Shown here one piece after another: positions 12,905-22,070 of a stretch of 22,518 nt of DNA. Below the pieces are notes generated by a model. The model made no database searches, was not told the DNA's origin, and worked only from the letters and a program-made list of their open reading frames with translations. How positions within the stretch are numbered: the first letter of the stretch is position 1; every line of letters starts with the position of its first letter. The DNA is from Lachnospiraceae bacterium (lineage in GTDB: Bacteria > Bacillota > Clostridia > Lachnospirales > Lachnospiraceae): positions 1 through 22,518 of the forward strand of contig CAAFXE010000273.1 of the NCBI GenBank assembly GCA_900766915.1. Direction: 5' to 3'. Both the position numbers and the translations under genes were made by a program.

Positions 12905-15127
12905 ATGAACGAGAAATCAAGAAAAGTTTCCATAAAAAAGTTCATAACGATTTTTATTTCGCTGCTGGCTATTGTAATTACGGTCCTGATTTGCTCGTAT
13001 TTTATTTTCTTCGAGTTGGAGAGTCAGCTGCAGCATAACTTAGCGGATGTTGGAAAACAGAATGCGCTGGCGCTGAAGAACAAGATTCACTCGAACCACG
13101 TTTTGCTCGAGGGTTTGTCGGAGAACATGCATCAGCAGACGCCTGAAACCATTGATGAGACGCTTCAGTCTTTTACAATTTTTCTTGAGTCCTACGATTT
13201 GAAGCGCTTTGCGTTTTGTTTTTCAGACGGAACCAGCTATGCCACTGATGGCGGTGTTGCCGATTTGTCCTACCGTGAATTTTTTATGCGCGGTATGGAG
13301 GGCAAAGGGTCAATTTCGGGCGTCCTGAATGATGCTTTGGATGAGAGTCACAGTCTCGTAAATGTAATGACCATTCCTGTTTTCGATGATCAGGGCAATG
13401 TGGAGGGCGTTTTTGGCCTGACTTACGATTCACAGGTGTTTAACGAATCTTTACAGATTGAATGCCTTGACGGACATGGTTACAGTTGCGCCTTCAACAA
13501 CGACGGCGAGATTATGGTGGCTATGGGCAATGACATCCTGCAGCTGTCAGAGAATATATTTTCGGATGTGCTTGGCCAGGATTCCCGGAACGAACACGCC
13601 GTTGAGGCTCTGAAGCAGAAGATGTCAGAGAATCAGTCCCACGGCGGCAACATTTACTTAGATGATGAAACCTATTATTACTGCACACCGGTCAGCCTCA
13701 TGGATGGCGATGTCACATGGTATGTGCTAACTCTTATTCCGGTAAAGTATCTGAACACCAGGGTCTCTCCCGTTCAGAACAGCCTTTATTCTATGGCTTT
13801 TGCGGTGGCGATTCTTATCTCAATCGGCAGCGCTTTTATCATACTGCTATCTCGCGATCAGAAGTCTATGTTGTTGCGCTATGCATATGAGGATCCTCTG
13901 ACAAAAGGGCCCAATCTGGCTAAGTTCACCGTCGAACTTAAGAAGAAGCATTCCCTTCAGGGATACATCGTGTCCATGGACATTACGCATTTCAATAATA
14001 TCAATATTGCTGCCGGTAAAGCAGCCGGCGACATTATGATTCATGATATCTGGCAGATACTTTTTTCGGAAATTCGCGAGGGAGAGTTTGCTGCTCATAC
14101 TCAGGAAGACAGATTTATCTTGTTCATCTATCCTGAGGACAAGGCTTCTTTGGTCGAAAAATTGGTTCGAATATCCAATCGAATCAGTGACCATGCAAAA
14201 GAGCTGCAGATTAAGGGTATTCACGCTCGATATGGCATATATTTGATGCAGGGTCAGGAAGAACTGGAGGATGCTATCAGCAAAGCAAGACTTGCCAGAG
14301 AGCAGTTGAAAACTCAGCAGAAAAAATGCTACATATTCTATGACGAAATGAACTTCGAGAAGTTGCAGCAGGATCAACAGTTGGAGGATAGATTTGATGA
14401 GGCGCTCGCAGAGGGCGAATTCGAGGTTTGGTACCAGCCGAAATACAGCGTCTCAACCAGCATGGTTGTGGGAAGCGAGGCACTGGTTCGCTGGCGTGAT
14501 AAGGACGGAAGTCTCATTTCTCCGGGCAGATTCATTCCATTGTTTGAACAAAACGGTATGATTACCAAGCTTGATGAGCATATGTTCCGCTCAGTCTGCA
14601 AGCAGCAGGCGGAATGGCAAAAACAGGGATACACAATATATCCTGTATCCATCAACCTTAGTCGTGCTTCACTCTATTACTCAGATATTGCTGATAAATA
14701 TCTTGCTATTATGAAGGATTATGGTATTGATCCGGAATATATACAACTTGAAATTACAGAAACCGCTTTGCAAGGTACTTCCGATATTCGTGGTTTGCTT
14801 GAGAAATTCAGAAGCACCGGAATTCGAATTCTCATGGATGATTTCGGTACCGGTTATTCTTCTCTCTCGACTCTTAACATGCGATGCTTCGATACACTGA
14901 AGCTTGATAAGAGTCTGATCGATCACATCGGCGATCAGAACGGTGAGACACTATTGTATTATGTAATTAACATGGGCCAGCACCTTGGCCTACACATCAC
15001 AGCCGAAGGCGTGGAGACCCACATGCAGTTCGATTTCCTAAAGGAAAATCATTGCGATGATATTCAGGGTTTCCTTTTCTCAAAGCCGCTGCCCGCAGAT
15101 TCTTTCGCGAAAATGCTTGCAGAATGA
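12905..15127 (+). CDS. Membrane Cache-sensor protein with degenerate GGDEF and intact EAL (c-di-GMP phosphodiesterase)
   Basis: The 740-residue protein has TM1 at about 12-36, an extracellular Cache-type sensor at about 40-280, TM2 at about 292-317, a GGDEF-like domain at about 325-485 and an EAL domain at about 490-738. The diguanylate cyclase signature is lost (TQEDRF where RxGGDEF should be), so this domain is probably regulatory. The EAL domain keeps its catalytic set: EALVRW (about 525), INLSR, EITETA (about 618), DDFGTGYSSL (about 645), LKLDKSLI, AEGVET (about 700) and the closing GFLFSKPL. The expected action is hydrolysis of c-di-GMP to pGpG at the membrane in response to an external signal, favouring motility, in line with the two chemoreceptors nearby. 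Its DNA looks GC-richer than the neighbours. GAGGG precedes the ATG. Confidence 0.92.
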   Translation: MNEKSRKVSIKKFITIFISLLAIVITVLICSYFIFFELESQLQHNLADVGKQNALALKNKIHSNHVLLEGLSENMHQQTPETIDETLQSFTIFLESYDLKRFAFCFSDGTSYATDGGVADLSYREFFMRGMEGKGSISGVLNDALDESHSLVNVMTIPVFDDQGNVEGVFGLTYDSQVFNESLQIECLDGHGYSCAFNNDGEIMVAMGNDILQLSENIFSDVLGQDSRNEHAVEALKQKMSENQSHGGNIYLDDETYYYCTPVSLMDGDVTWYVLTLIPVKYLNTRVSPVQNSLYSMAFAVAILISIGSAFIILLSRDQKSMLLRYAYEDPLTKGPNLAKFTVELKKKHSLQGYIVSMDITHFNNINIAAGKAAGDIMIHDIWQILFSEIREGEFAAHTQEDRFILFIYPEDKASLVEKLVRISNRISDHAKELQIKGIHARYGIYLMQGQEELEDAISKARLAREQLKTQQKKCYIFYDEMNFEKLQQDQQLEDRFDEALAEGEFEVWYQPKYSVSTSMVVGSEALVRWRDKDGSLISPGRFIPLFEQNGMITKLDEHMFRSVCKQQAEWQKQGYTIYPVSINLSRASLYYSDIADKYLAIMKDYGIDPEYIQLEITETALQGTSDIRGLLEKFRSTGIRILMDDFGTGYSSLSTLNMRCFDTLKLDKSLIDHIGDQNGETLLYYVINMGQHLGLHITAEGVETHMQFDFLKENHCDDIQGFLFSKPLPADSFAKMLAE

Positions 15128-15207
15128 GGTCGATTTGCGCGGAGTAAACTGTACCCCAAGTCAAGGACACTAATAAGCTAAGTTGCCTCCGCATAAGCCT
15201 TGCTCAC

Positions 15208-16422
15208 TTACCATTCCACCGTAGTTGCCGAAACAGGGTGCGGATTTACTATTTCCTCCACAATTCGACCGCTTCGCATCTTTAGAATGCGGTCAGCAAT
15301 GGTGGAGATGGAAGTGGTATGAGTGACTATCACCACCGTTTGTCCCTGCTCCCTCGCCAGCTTTTCCAATTCAATCAATATTTGCTTTCCCGTATTGTAG
15401 TCCAGAGCTCCGGTTGGTTCATCACAAAGCAGAAAAGCTGCGTTTTTTACAAGGGCTCTTGCAATAGATACTCTTTGCTGTTCTCCGCCTGACAGCTGAG
15501 ACGGATAGTGATTCTTCCTATGAGACAATCCCATCATCTCAAGCACCTCCTCAACCGGGCGCGGTTCTTTAGCCATATCCGCAACTAAGGCAACATTCTC
15601 CCATACCGTCAGCTCAGGTATCAGGTTATAGAACTGGAAAACAAATCCCACCATATCTCTGCGAAACACTGTCTGTTGCCTTTTCTTTAATCCTGCGATA
15701 TCACCGAAACCGTCAAAAATCACCTTTCCGCTGTCCGGTCTGACCATACCCCCGATTATATTTAGAAGCGTACTTTTCCCGCTGCCGCTGCTGCCGAGAA
15801 TTACGGTGAGTTCTCCTTTATGGATACGAAAACTTACATCATCCAAGGCGTGCACACAAGCATTACCCTCGCCGTAAGTCTTTATCAGATTCACCCCCTC
15901 CACCAGAACCTCTCGTTTTTTCAAAGAAGGAATACTGGTACCGCTTTCATAGAACCATTTCGCTAACAAATCGGCCATTGTACGGCTCAGTGAAATGTCG
16001 TTTTCATCAAAGGCACCCTCTTTTTTATTTAGTAATTGAAGGCAGCCAAAAGCTCCTGATTGCGATGCAGAAATTGGAACTGACAGAATACTTTCAGTAT
16101 GGAATCCTGTTATCTTGTCCGCCTTGCTCTCCCATCGCCGGTCCTGTGCAACATTTTCTGCAAGAACAACATCGTTTTGTTCAATACATGCTCCGCAAAT
16201 TCCCTGACCGCGTTTTAAAACAATCTGTTCCAGTCCGCCACAATTCTCCCCACAGGCAGCATACAGATTGATATTGTCTTCTTCATCCAGCAGCCATACG
16301 GAAGCAGCTGTTGCCTTCGACTCCGCAGCAAGCTCTTCCAGAAAGATTCGCATCGTTTCAGACGTGTGCCTGCTTTTATTCAGCAGTTCCAATACACGCC
16401 ACTCAAAATCATAATTATTCAA
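15208..16422 (-). CDS. GAF-domain/ABC transporter ATPase fusion (MacB/LolD-like)
   Basis: This 404-residue protein has an N-terminal GAF domain (about 1-160) joined to an ABC ATPase (about 172-395). GAF: ASVWLLDEEDNINLY, RGQGICGACIEQNDVVLAEN and the ILSVPI strand. It carries four close cysteines, C57, C61, C76 and C79, which could form a metal site or a redox disulfide. ATPase: Walker A GSSGSGKST (210-218), Q-loop FQFYNLIPE, signature LSGGEQQ (310-316), Walker B FLLCDEPTGALD and H-loop H368, all intact and typical of the MacB/LolD/BceA group. It overlaps the YwaF-like gene by 8 bases and should power the FtsX-type permease of the same operon. ATPases of this group normally lack GAF, so transport may be gated by a cytoplasmic ligand or redox state. 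Confidence 0.93.
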   Translation of the reverse strand: MNNYDFEWRVLELLNKSRHTSETMRIFLEELAAESKATAASVWLLDEEDNINLYAACGENCGGLEQIVLKRGQGICGACIEQNDVVLAENVAQDRRWESKADKITGFHTESILSVPISASQSGAFGCLQLLNKKEGAFDENDISLSRTMADLLAKWFYESGTSIPSLKKREVLVEGVNLIKTYGEGNACVHALDDVSFRIHKGELTVILGSSGSGKSTLLNIIGGMVRPDSGKVIFDGFGDIAGLKKRQQTVFRRDMVGFVFQFYNLIPELTVWENVALVADMAKEPRPVEEVLEMMGLSHRKNHYPSQLSGGEQQRVSIARALVKNAAFLLCDEPTGALDYNTGKQILIELEKLAREQGQTVVIVTHTTSISTIADRILKMRSGRIVEEIVNPHPVSATTVEW

Positions 16423-17194
16423 GCGTCCTCACCTTCCCCTTCCTTATAAGCACTATACATTGATACAAAAGCGTCAGCAGCACTGCCCATCCGGCAAAAA
16501 TCACATATCCCGGAACTATCAAATACAAATACGGCACAGGAACCCATTCCCAAAACAACTCAAGCATCGAACTCCCTTCCGGATTAAATGTATAAAAATA
16601 ATTCATGCAATCAATCCCTACACTTCTGCCCAGCCAATTCACTATATGTACCAAAAAAGATATGGCATTTAGCAAAAGAGGCGTAGTTATTGCCATTACG
16701 ATTCCCGGCTTTACAAGTCCAAGAAAACCTATGTTCCAATATACAGCAGCCACAAGAATGTGTAAGAAATAAAACATAACAACTGCAGGCTGCAGCAGGT
16801 TCGTGTCTGTAAATATTTCTACTGGCGCCACCAACGCAAGCATGGCACCCATAGACGAAATGTAAAAACAAAAACTGAGAAGATATTTGTTGTTGAAGTG
16901 TGCTCCGATAATCATCAATATTACGCTTAAATAGCACAGATTAAATGGCAACAGTTCAGTCAAGATATGCTCCCATCCGCTTCCATATGCCGAAACATAA
17001 GCATCAAAACGGAACATAAGGATTCTTTGTACATAAAACAAAACCATAATGGCACATCCGATTAACAGAATTGCTTTCCGTTTCTGTTCGTCATTTTTTT
17101 TGCGCAACAACAAATACAGCAAAGCAGTCACTGCACAGCACAGCGCAATGACCATCCACCACACGGTATTTCCCACAGATATAGTCAATGTCAT
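16415..17194 (-). CDS. YwaF/TMEM164-family (TIGR02206) integral membrane protein
   Basis: This 259-residue protein has about seven hydrophobic helices and no signal peptide. The family landmarks are visible: LPFNLCYLS at 82-90 with Cys87, YFLHI at 142-146 with His145, and MNYFYT at 197-202. The human relative TMEM164 has been described as a Cys-dependent lipid acyltransferase; whether the bacterial members do this is not known, but the Cys and His are present here. The gene starts 4 bases after the stop of the FtsX-type permease and its end overlaps the GAF-ABC gene, placing it inside the exporter operon. It may modify or hand over a lipid-linked substrate, which is inference only. Confidence 0.85.
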   Translation of the reverse strand: MTLTISVGNTVWWMVIALCCAVTALLYLLLRKKNDEQKRKAILLIGCAIMVLFYVQRILMFRFDAYVSAYGSGWEHILTELLPFNLCYLSVILMIIGAHFNNKYLLSFCFYISSMGAMLALVAPVEIFTDTNLLQPAVVMFYFLHILVAAVYWNIGFLGLVKPGIVMAITTPLLLNAISFLVHIVNWLGRSVGIDCMNYFYTFNPEGSSMLELFWEWVPVPYLYLIVPGYVIFAGWAVLLTLLYQCIVLIRKGKVRTLE

Positions 17195-17198
17195 GTTC

Positions 17199-19547
17199 TC
17201 ACTCCTTCGATTTCAATTCTTCTACAATATCTATTTTCTTCATTTGCCTTAGTGCCAGCAGGTGTCCCAAAACCATGAATGCGCCAACACAGAACCAAAT
17301 TAGAAACATGCTGGATAAGGAAAATGCTTTTGTATAATAAATACTATCGGTTGAAGTCATCTTAAGCAGGAGTTTTCCTAATCCGCTGCCTGCAAAGCCT
17401 CCCACCAGCATGGAAATAACATATTGCGCAACAAGTTCCGCAAAACTCGCCCAGCCTAACTCTGTTTCCTGCATTCCCAGGGTGAGCATAGTTGCGTATA
17501 CCTTTTTTCTCTCCTTAAAATTGATAAGAGACATATTATATATGATCAATGCACCTATCAAAAAGGACATTACAATTACAATGTATACACCAACCTCTGT
17601 ATTTTTAAGACGGTTTTCCACAGATTTTTGCTGCGAATCTTTCATAGACAGATACGAGAATGTTTCTTTTTCCTGTAAAGCAGAGTAGATTTCTGCCTTT
17701 GTAACGCCTTCCTTTAGTTTTATGAAAGCACCAATGGCACCATCCTCTGCAATTTCTGAAAACACTTCGCAGGTGACATACTGAACAAGTATTATATTTT
17801 CTTCGTGGATTCCGGTGACCGTCAGCATCTTTCCCCCAACTGCCACCTGATCACCAACGGAAACCTGCAGTTCGTCTGCCGTATATCGAGCCAAAACGAT
17901 ACCATCTTCCGGCTGCAGAATTTCTCCGTTTTGCCCACAATTCCTAAGAAGCCTAGAGGATGGTTCCACTCCGTAAAATGTTGTAAACACCTCTTTCCCT
18001 GCGGCTTCGATTTCCATATTTGTTATGCAGAATACTTCGCTTTCAAGGATATCTTCAATATCCTCCAACTCAGCTTTTACATCTTCTTTTGTACAATCAT
18101 TGTTCAGAAAGATCTGGCAGTCATATAAAAGCCTCTCACCGAACGTGTGCTTTACTACGTATTTTCCTGCATCTACGTACTGAAACGAAAGACTAATCAT
18201 AGTAACCGAGAGTACCGTAGAAAGCATGGATAGAATCAGTCTCCGTTTATTGCGCAACGCACTGCAAAAGCATACCTTTGCAGCATATCCAAATATCGAA
18301 AAGATTTTCCAGGATGGTTTTCCTCTGCTTTGGGCTAATTGATTCTTCATTGCATCCGCCGGATCCATGTGAAATATCTGTATCGATGCTAACAGAAAAG
18401 AAGAGAACATTACCAGCGTCATCATCAAAGATAAAGCCAGCGCAAGACCTGGAGAAAATATCTTCACCATATACGGCAGCACGAAAGCATCTTGATATAC
18501 TCCGGATATCAACTGCATCAAGAAGTACCCTGTTACACTTCCGATCAATCCTGCCATCACAGACACACCTATCCCAAATCCCAAATACACCCAGGCGATC
18601 CGGATTCTCGATACACCTAATGCCATCAAAATCCCAGATTCTTCCTTCTGCTCCCAAATAATCTGATACAAAAACAAATATACCATCAGAGCAGAAATCA
18701 GAAAAAAGAAAAACGCTAAAAAGTAGCTCAACGGTTTCAGCGGATTCACACAAGAATCCACAAACTCCTTTTGCGGAGATGTTTCATAAGTATGGCTAAT
18801 TGCTCCATCACCAAACAACCCACTATTCAAGAGCTGCTGTTCAACATCCTCCGCTTCGATGTCCGGTTGTGTCCGTATCATAACCTGATTGTACGTTCCG
18901 TAAGGAAGTCCTGTCATTTCTAATAAATCCTTATAAGAGAAGAGGACATACCCAAATTCGTCCGTACTGAAGTTAAAATAATTATCACGGTATGTGATTT
19001 CCCATTCCGGAGAAGAAACTATTTCCGATAGAACACATTCATATTCTCCCTGTGGAAAACTTAATGTAAATATATCTCCGAGTGCAAAACCGGCATATTC
19101 CACAAAACACACCTCCATTGCCATGGGGATGAGGTGCTCCGTTTCATCGCCTTGCGTTGCCGAATATGCATCTTCTGAAAGATAATCTACCACAGAATAT
19201 CTCATGAAATCCGTTTCTCCAATGGAATAGCACCGCAGAGAAACAAAAGTATCTTCTCCCTTTGCAGCTTCAATATCTACGCAAAGCCTGCCCTGCACAT
19301 CATCAACACCGGACAACTCACCTGCCACATCCAATTCTTCTTCTCCAAACAGTGCTGTAGACATTATGGTTACATCAGGAAATCCATATTCCTCAAAGTA
19401 ATTCTCAAATGAAGACATAACTCCATTATACGAGTTAAGCAATGCCATCGGCAGACCCATTCCCAGCGATGCAATCAAGATCAACGATATGAATATTTTC
19501 ATGTTCTTCTTTATCAGTTTCGGAAGAATGTATTTTACAATTGTCAT
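17199..19547 (-). CDS. FtsX-like ABC transporter permease (two FtsX domains)
   Basis: The protein has 782 residues from the ATG at 19547, which has GGAGGG 6 bases upstream; the frame is open to 19655 but passes through a terminator there. Eight helices are seen: one at about 15-35, an external domain of about 230 residues, three helices in the first FtsX domain at about 270-395 (with ESGILMALGVSRIRIAW, the coupling-helix region), one at about 435-455, a second external domain, and three in the second FtsX domain at about 650-775 (YATMLTLGMQETELGW). This is the layout of large Gram-positive MacB/BceB-like mechanotransmission or export permeases. The partner is the GAF-ABC ATPase two genes on. 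The substrate is unknown: lipoprotein, peptide or antibiotic are all possible. Confidence 0.92.
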   Translation of the reverse strand: MTIVKYILPKLIKKNMKIFISLILIASLGMGLPMALLNSYNGVMSSFENYFEEYGFPDVTIMSTALFGEEELDVAGELSGVDDVQGRLCVDIEAAKGEDTFVSLRCYSIGETDFMRYSVVDYLSEDAYSATQGDETEHLIPMAMEVCFVEYAGFALGDIFTLSFPQGEYECVLSEIVSSPEWEITYRDNYFNFSTDEFGYVLFSYKDLLEMTGLPYGTYNQVMIRTQPDIEAEDVEQQLLNSGLFGDGAISHTYETSPQKEFVDSCVNPLKPLSYFLAFFFFLISALMVYLFLYQIIWEQKEESGILMALGVSRIRIAWVYLGFGIGVSVMAGLIGSVTGYFLMQLISGVYQDAFVLPYMVKIFSPGLALALSLMMTLVMFSSFLLASIQIFHMDPADAMKNQLAQSRGKPSWKIFSIFGYAAKVCFCSALRNKRRLILSMLSTVLSVTMISLSFQYVDAGKYVVKHTFGERLLYDCQIFLNNDCTKEDVKAELEDIEDILESEVFCITNMEIEAAGKEVFTTFYGVEPSSRLLRNCGQNGEILQPEDGIVLARYTADELQVSVGDQVAVGGKMLTVTGIHEENIILVQYVTCEVFSEIAEDGAIGAFIKLKEGVTKAEIYSALQEKETFSYLSMKDSQQKSVENRLKNTEVGVYIVIVMSFLIGALIIYNMSLINFKERKKVYATMLTLGMQETELGWASFAELVAQYVISMLVGGFAGSGLGKLLLKMTSTDSIYYTKAFSLSSMFLIWFCVGAFMVLGHLLALRQMKKIDIVEELKSKE

Positions 19548-19602
19548 GGTTTTCCCTCCTACTTGGTATAATTTTTCGGGAGCGCAGGATAAATCCTGGA
19601 AG

Positions 19603-19644
19603 GAAAAGAAAACAGCAGGAGGTTGGGAAGCCCACTTCCTGCTG
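19603..19644 (-). terminator. Rho-independent terminator after the six-helix chemoreceptor
   Basis: On the minus strand CAGCAGGA pairs with TCCTGCTG, with further GGG/CCC pairing inside and a short loop, followed directly by TTTTCTTTTCC. It separates the chemoreceptor from the FtsX operon, which starts 55 bases downstream. No convincing promoter for the FtsX operon is visible in that gap, so read-through may contribute. Confidence 0.75.
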
Positions 19645-19660
19645 CATGATTTCACAAATA

Positions 19661-21139
19661 TTATTCTTGTTCTTCGTGTTGTTGCTGAGCCAGATTCATC
19701 AAGTTTGCAGACATTTGGTATACCTGCTGCGTGTCCTGAATCATCATGTCTACGTTTCCTTTATATGTATTCATAGCCTGTGCGATGTCTTCTACAGTAG
19801 CCTGATTTTCTTCGGAAACATGGCTCATCTTTTCGATGTCCTCTTTGAGTGCTTCAAAGATGGAATCCACCTGCTTGATGGTTCCGTTCTGATTTTCAAT
19901 GTTTTGATACAGAGAAGCAAAGCGGTTGGTTAACTGAGAAAATCCGTCTTGCAGTCCCCGTAAAGTTTCCAGAGAGTTGTTGATTGCAGTACTGCTTTCA
20001 TCCAATTGCTTCGTGGTTACCTGAATCTGCTCCTGCATTTTGTCTACTACGCTGACAACCTGCTCGGAACATTTGTTACTGTCTACAGCCAAATCCTGTA
20101 CCTTAGAAGCAACTACGGCAAATCCGGCGCCGCTTTGACCGGCTCTGGCAGCTTCGATAGAAGCATTCAGGGCTAACATGGTAGTGCTGGAAGAAATTTT
20201 GTTCATCTGATCCGTAACGGAGTATATTACATTCATTTGCTCTGCTAGAAGCTGGAATACCTGATGAACTTCGTCAACAGCTGTCTGAACAATGTGCATC
20301 TGGTCACTCATTTCCGTCATGTTCTGCTGATTTTCCGCCAGAGTTTCTTCAAATTTCTTCACTCCTTTGGTAAGCTGGTTCACCTGTGCTTCTGTTTCGT
20401 CGATTTTACTTTGTACACTATCGCAGGAACTTTCTACTGCCTGCGCACCTTCTGTAATGCTGAGGGAACCGGCTATCAAGTCGCTTGCATTCTGATTCAG
20501 GCGATCATTGGTTTCACGCATGCTATCAATACCGGCGAAAGAGCTTTGTACATTGTGCTCCAACTCTGCACTTAACTGCTTCAAACTATCCAGAAGCTGT
20601 TCTGCATCCTGCGCTCTTGCATTGCTTTCTTCTATGAAAGCACGACCTCTGTTGATTACCTGATAGACAAGTATTCCGGCAAGCAGATAGATTCCTACGC
20701 ACATGAAATACTGTCCCGTTTCACCGGCTTTCTGAGGATTGATAAAGAACTGAACAAGCAGGGCCAGCGTGGATAAGATGACCTGAATTTTTGTATATTT
20801 GGGACGCAGGTACAAGCCTGTCAATGCAACAACTGCCAAATGCAGCAGGAAGTCGTCACTGAAGGATTCACCGCTGAACTGCGAAATCAGAAAAACCAAA
20901 ACAGTCAGACTGATAGATGTAACAAAACGAAGCGTATCAACAGGACGATTTGTTTTTTTCAAAATAAGCAGAATTAATGAGAAAATCAGCAAACACAAAC
21001 CTATCAGGGTCATGGCAATGAAGTCTTTAATGAAAATATTTTTGATTAAAAACACACCGGATACACCATAGGTGATGTACATCATAATTTTCTGAATAAC
21101 GTTAGGTGATAATGGTTTCTTTTCTCTTTTGGATTGCAT
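19661..21139 (-). CDS. Methyl-accepting chemotaxis protein with six-helix membrane N-terminus
   Basis: In this 492-residue protein the first 175 or so residues form six hydrophobic helices with only short loops. There is no Cache, four-helix or other external sensor and no recognisable HAMP. The rest is a coiled-coil signalling domain with an intact hairpin tip, NASIEAARAGQSGAGFAVVA (about 320-340). The tail is QQQHEEQE and not a CheR-binding pentapeptide. Receptors of this build are thought to sense membrane state, proton motive force or a membrane-embedded ligand or partner. The gene has its own promoter and terminator, so it is a single-gene unit next to the FtsX/YwaF/GAF-ABC operon. AGAGGCGAG precedes the ATG at 21139. 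Confidence 0.9.
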   Translation of the reverse strand: MQSKREKKPLSPNVIQKIMMYITYGVSGVFLIKNIFIKDFIAMTLIGLCLLIFSLILLILKKTNRPVDTLRFVTSISLTVLVFLISQFSGESFSDDFLLHLAVVALTGLYLRPKYTKIQVILSTLALLVQFFINPQKAGETGQYFMCVGIYLLAGILVYQVINRGRAFIEESNARAQDAEQLLDSLKQLSAELEHNVQSSFAGIDSMRETNDRLNQNASDLIAGSLSITEGAQAVESSCDSVQSKIDETEAQVNQLTKGVKKFEETLAENQQNMTEMSDQMHIVQTAVDEVHQVFQLLAEQMNVIYSVTDQMNKISSSTTMLALNASIEAARAGQSGAGFAVVASKVQDLAVDSNKCSEQVVSVVDKMQEQIQVTTKQLDESSTAINNSLETLRGLQDGFSQLTNRFASLYQNIENQNGTIKQVDSIFEALKEDIEKMSHVSEENQATVEDIAQAMNTYKGNVDMMIQDTQQVYQMSANLMNLAQQQHEEQE

Positions 21140-21201
21140 GTTTTCTCGCCTCTGACTCCTTTGTCTAAATACCCTATTTCATGTAGAAAAAAACCTTTTT
21201 T

Positions 21202-21230
21202 ATAATATACCGAAAAATTGTAAAGTACAA
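21202..21230 (-). promoter_or_regulatory. Promoter of the six-helix chemoreceptor
   Basis: TTGTAC (21225-21230), a 17-base spacer and TATTAT (21202-21207) on the minus strand, about 60 bases before the start codon. It looks like a sigma-A type promoter; no sigma-D (flagellar) pattern was seen. Confidence 0.65.
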
Positions 21231-21311
21231 CATTGCTACATAATTATTATATGTTCTTCATTGCTTTTTTCAATGAGAATTTTTTCACTATGCACTTCAA
21301 ATTGTACATCG

Positions 21312-21916
21312 CTACTTCAAAATCTTATTCTCAATAATAACCTTGTTAATATATTCGAATGTCTTTTCTTTTATATGAACCTGATTAGCAATTACCTGGA
21401 ATTCGGCATTGCCGCTTCAACTTCACTGATAATATTGCTACAACGACGTGCCTTTATTCCCATTTTGTTACCAGCCTCCATTAAATCCGGATAACCTATT
21501 TCCAAAGTCTTTCCATTTACTGACATCTGATGAGCCCTAAGCCATTTATTTGTAGGATTGTACGAAAAGGTAATATCATATGCCGGCGAAAGTGACCATT
21601 TACCAGTTCTATCCATAATAAACGAGATATTCTTAACATGATCATCCTGGTTAACAGCGAGACAATTAAAAACCATCCTACGATAAAACTGATCAATCTC
21701 TTTATAAGAAATGCCAAGTTCCTTCATGTACATAGCAGCCAGCTCGTATCCGCATACTCCCGGCTCCTGATAGCTAATGTGCGCCAAAGCCCCCAGAGAC
21801 TTCATATGAAGCTTTTTGCCATCCACACGATCAAAACGCTTTGTCATAAAATGATGATCCCCTTCGCTTTCATATATCCTGCATTCATTCATTGTTATTC
21901 CGGCCTTTTTTGCCAT
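21312..21916 (-). pseudogene. HipA-family Ser/Thr kinase fragment, N-terminally truncated and frameshifted
   Basis: The open part (174 residues, from 21916) contains the HipA catalytic core: HHFMTKRFDR, ALAHISYQEPG, the catalytic loop NQDDHVKN at 89-96 and the metal-binding SPAYDITFSY with D114. The N-terminal half with the HipA N-domain and nucleotide loop is missing; a stop directly precedes MAKKAGITM, which in intact HipA lies in mid-protein. At the C-terminus the frame ends at PNSR-stop (21392), but the adjacent frame continues the HipA tail with EFQVIANQVHIKEKTFEYIN and ends at 21312, so there is also a frameshift. The protein is unlikely to be active. No hipB gene lies upstream; the neighbour is an ATPase gene. 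Confidence 0.7.
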
Positions 21917-22070
21917 TCATAATATCACGCCATTTCTGTCTTTTTAATGTTTTTATTATATATCAATATGCCATATACAACGGCAATGTAAGAATCTGAT
22001 TCTCATTACCCACATTATAATCGCCTAATTTAATCGCACTTCTGTGACCTCTGTAACAGTCATCTTTGCT

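Noticed and set aside
13847..14655. Antisense frames under the phosphodiesterase gene
   Set aside because: They run opposite the GGDEF-like and EAL domains; no recognisable motifs or start signals.
15139..15192. GCGGAG/CTCCGC pair between the convergent phosphodiesterase and GAF-ABC genes as a terminator
   Set aside because: The stem is only 6 bases with a loop of 42 bases and no T-run; not convincing.
18247..18753. Frames on both strands within the FtsX permease gene (including 18278-18661 plus)
   Set aside because: They are shadows of the well-supported permease helices; no separate start signals or family motifs.
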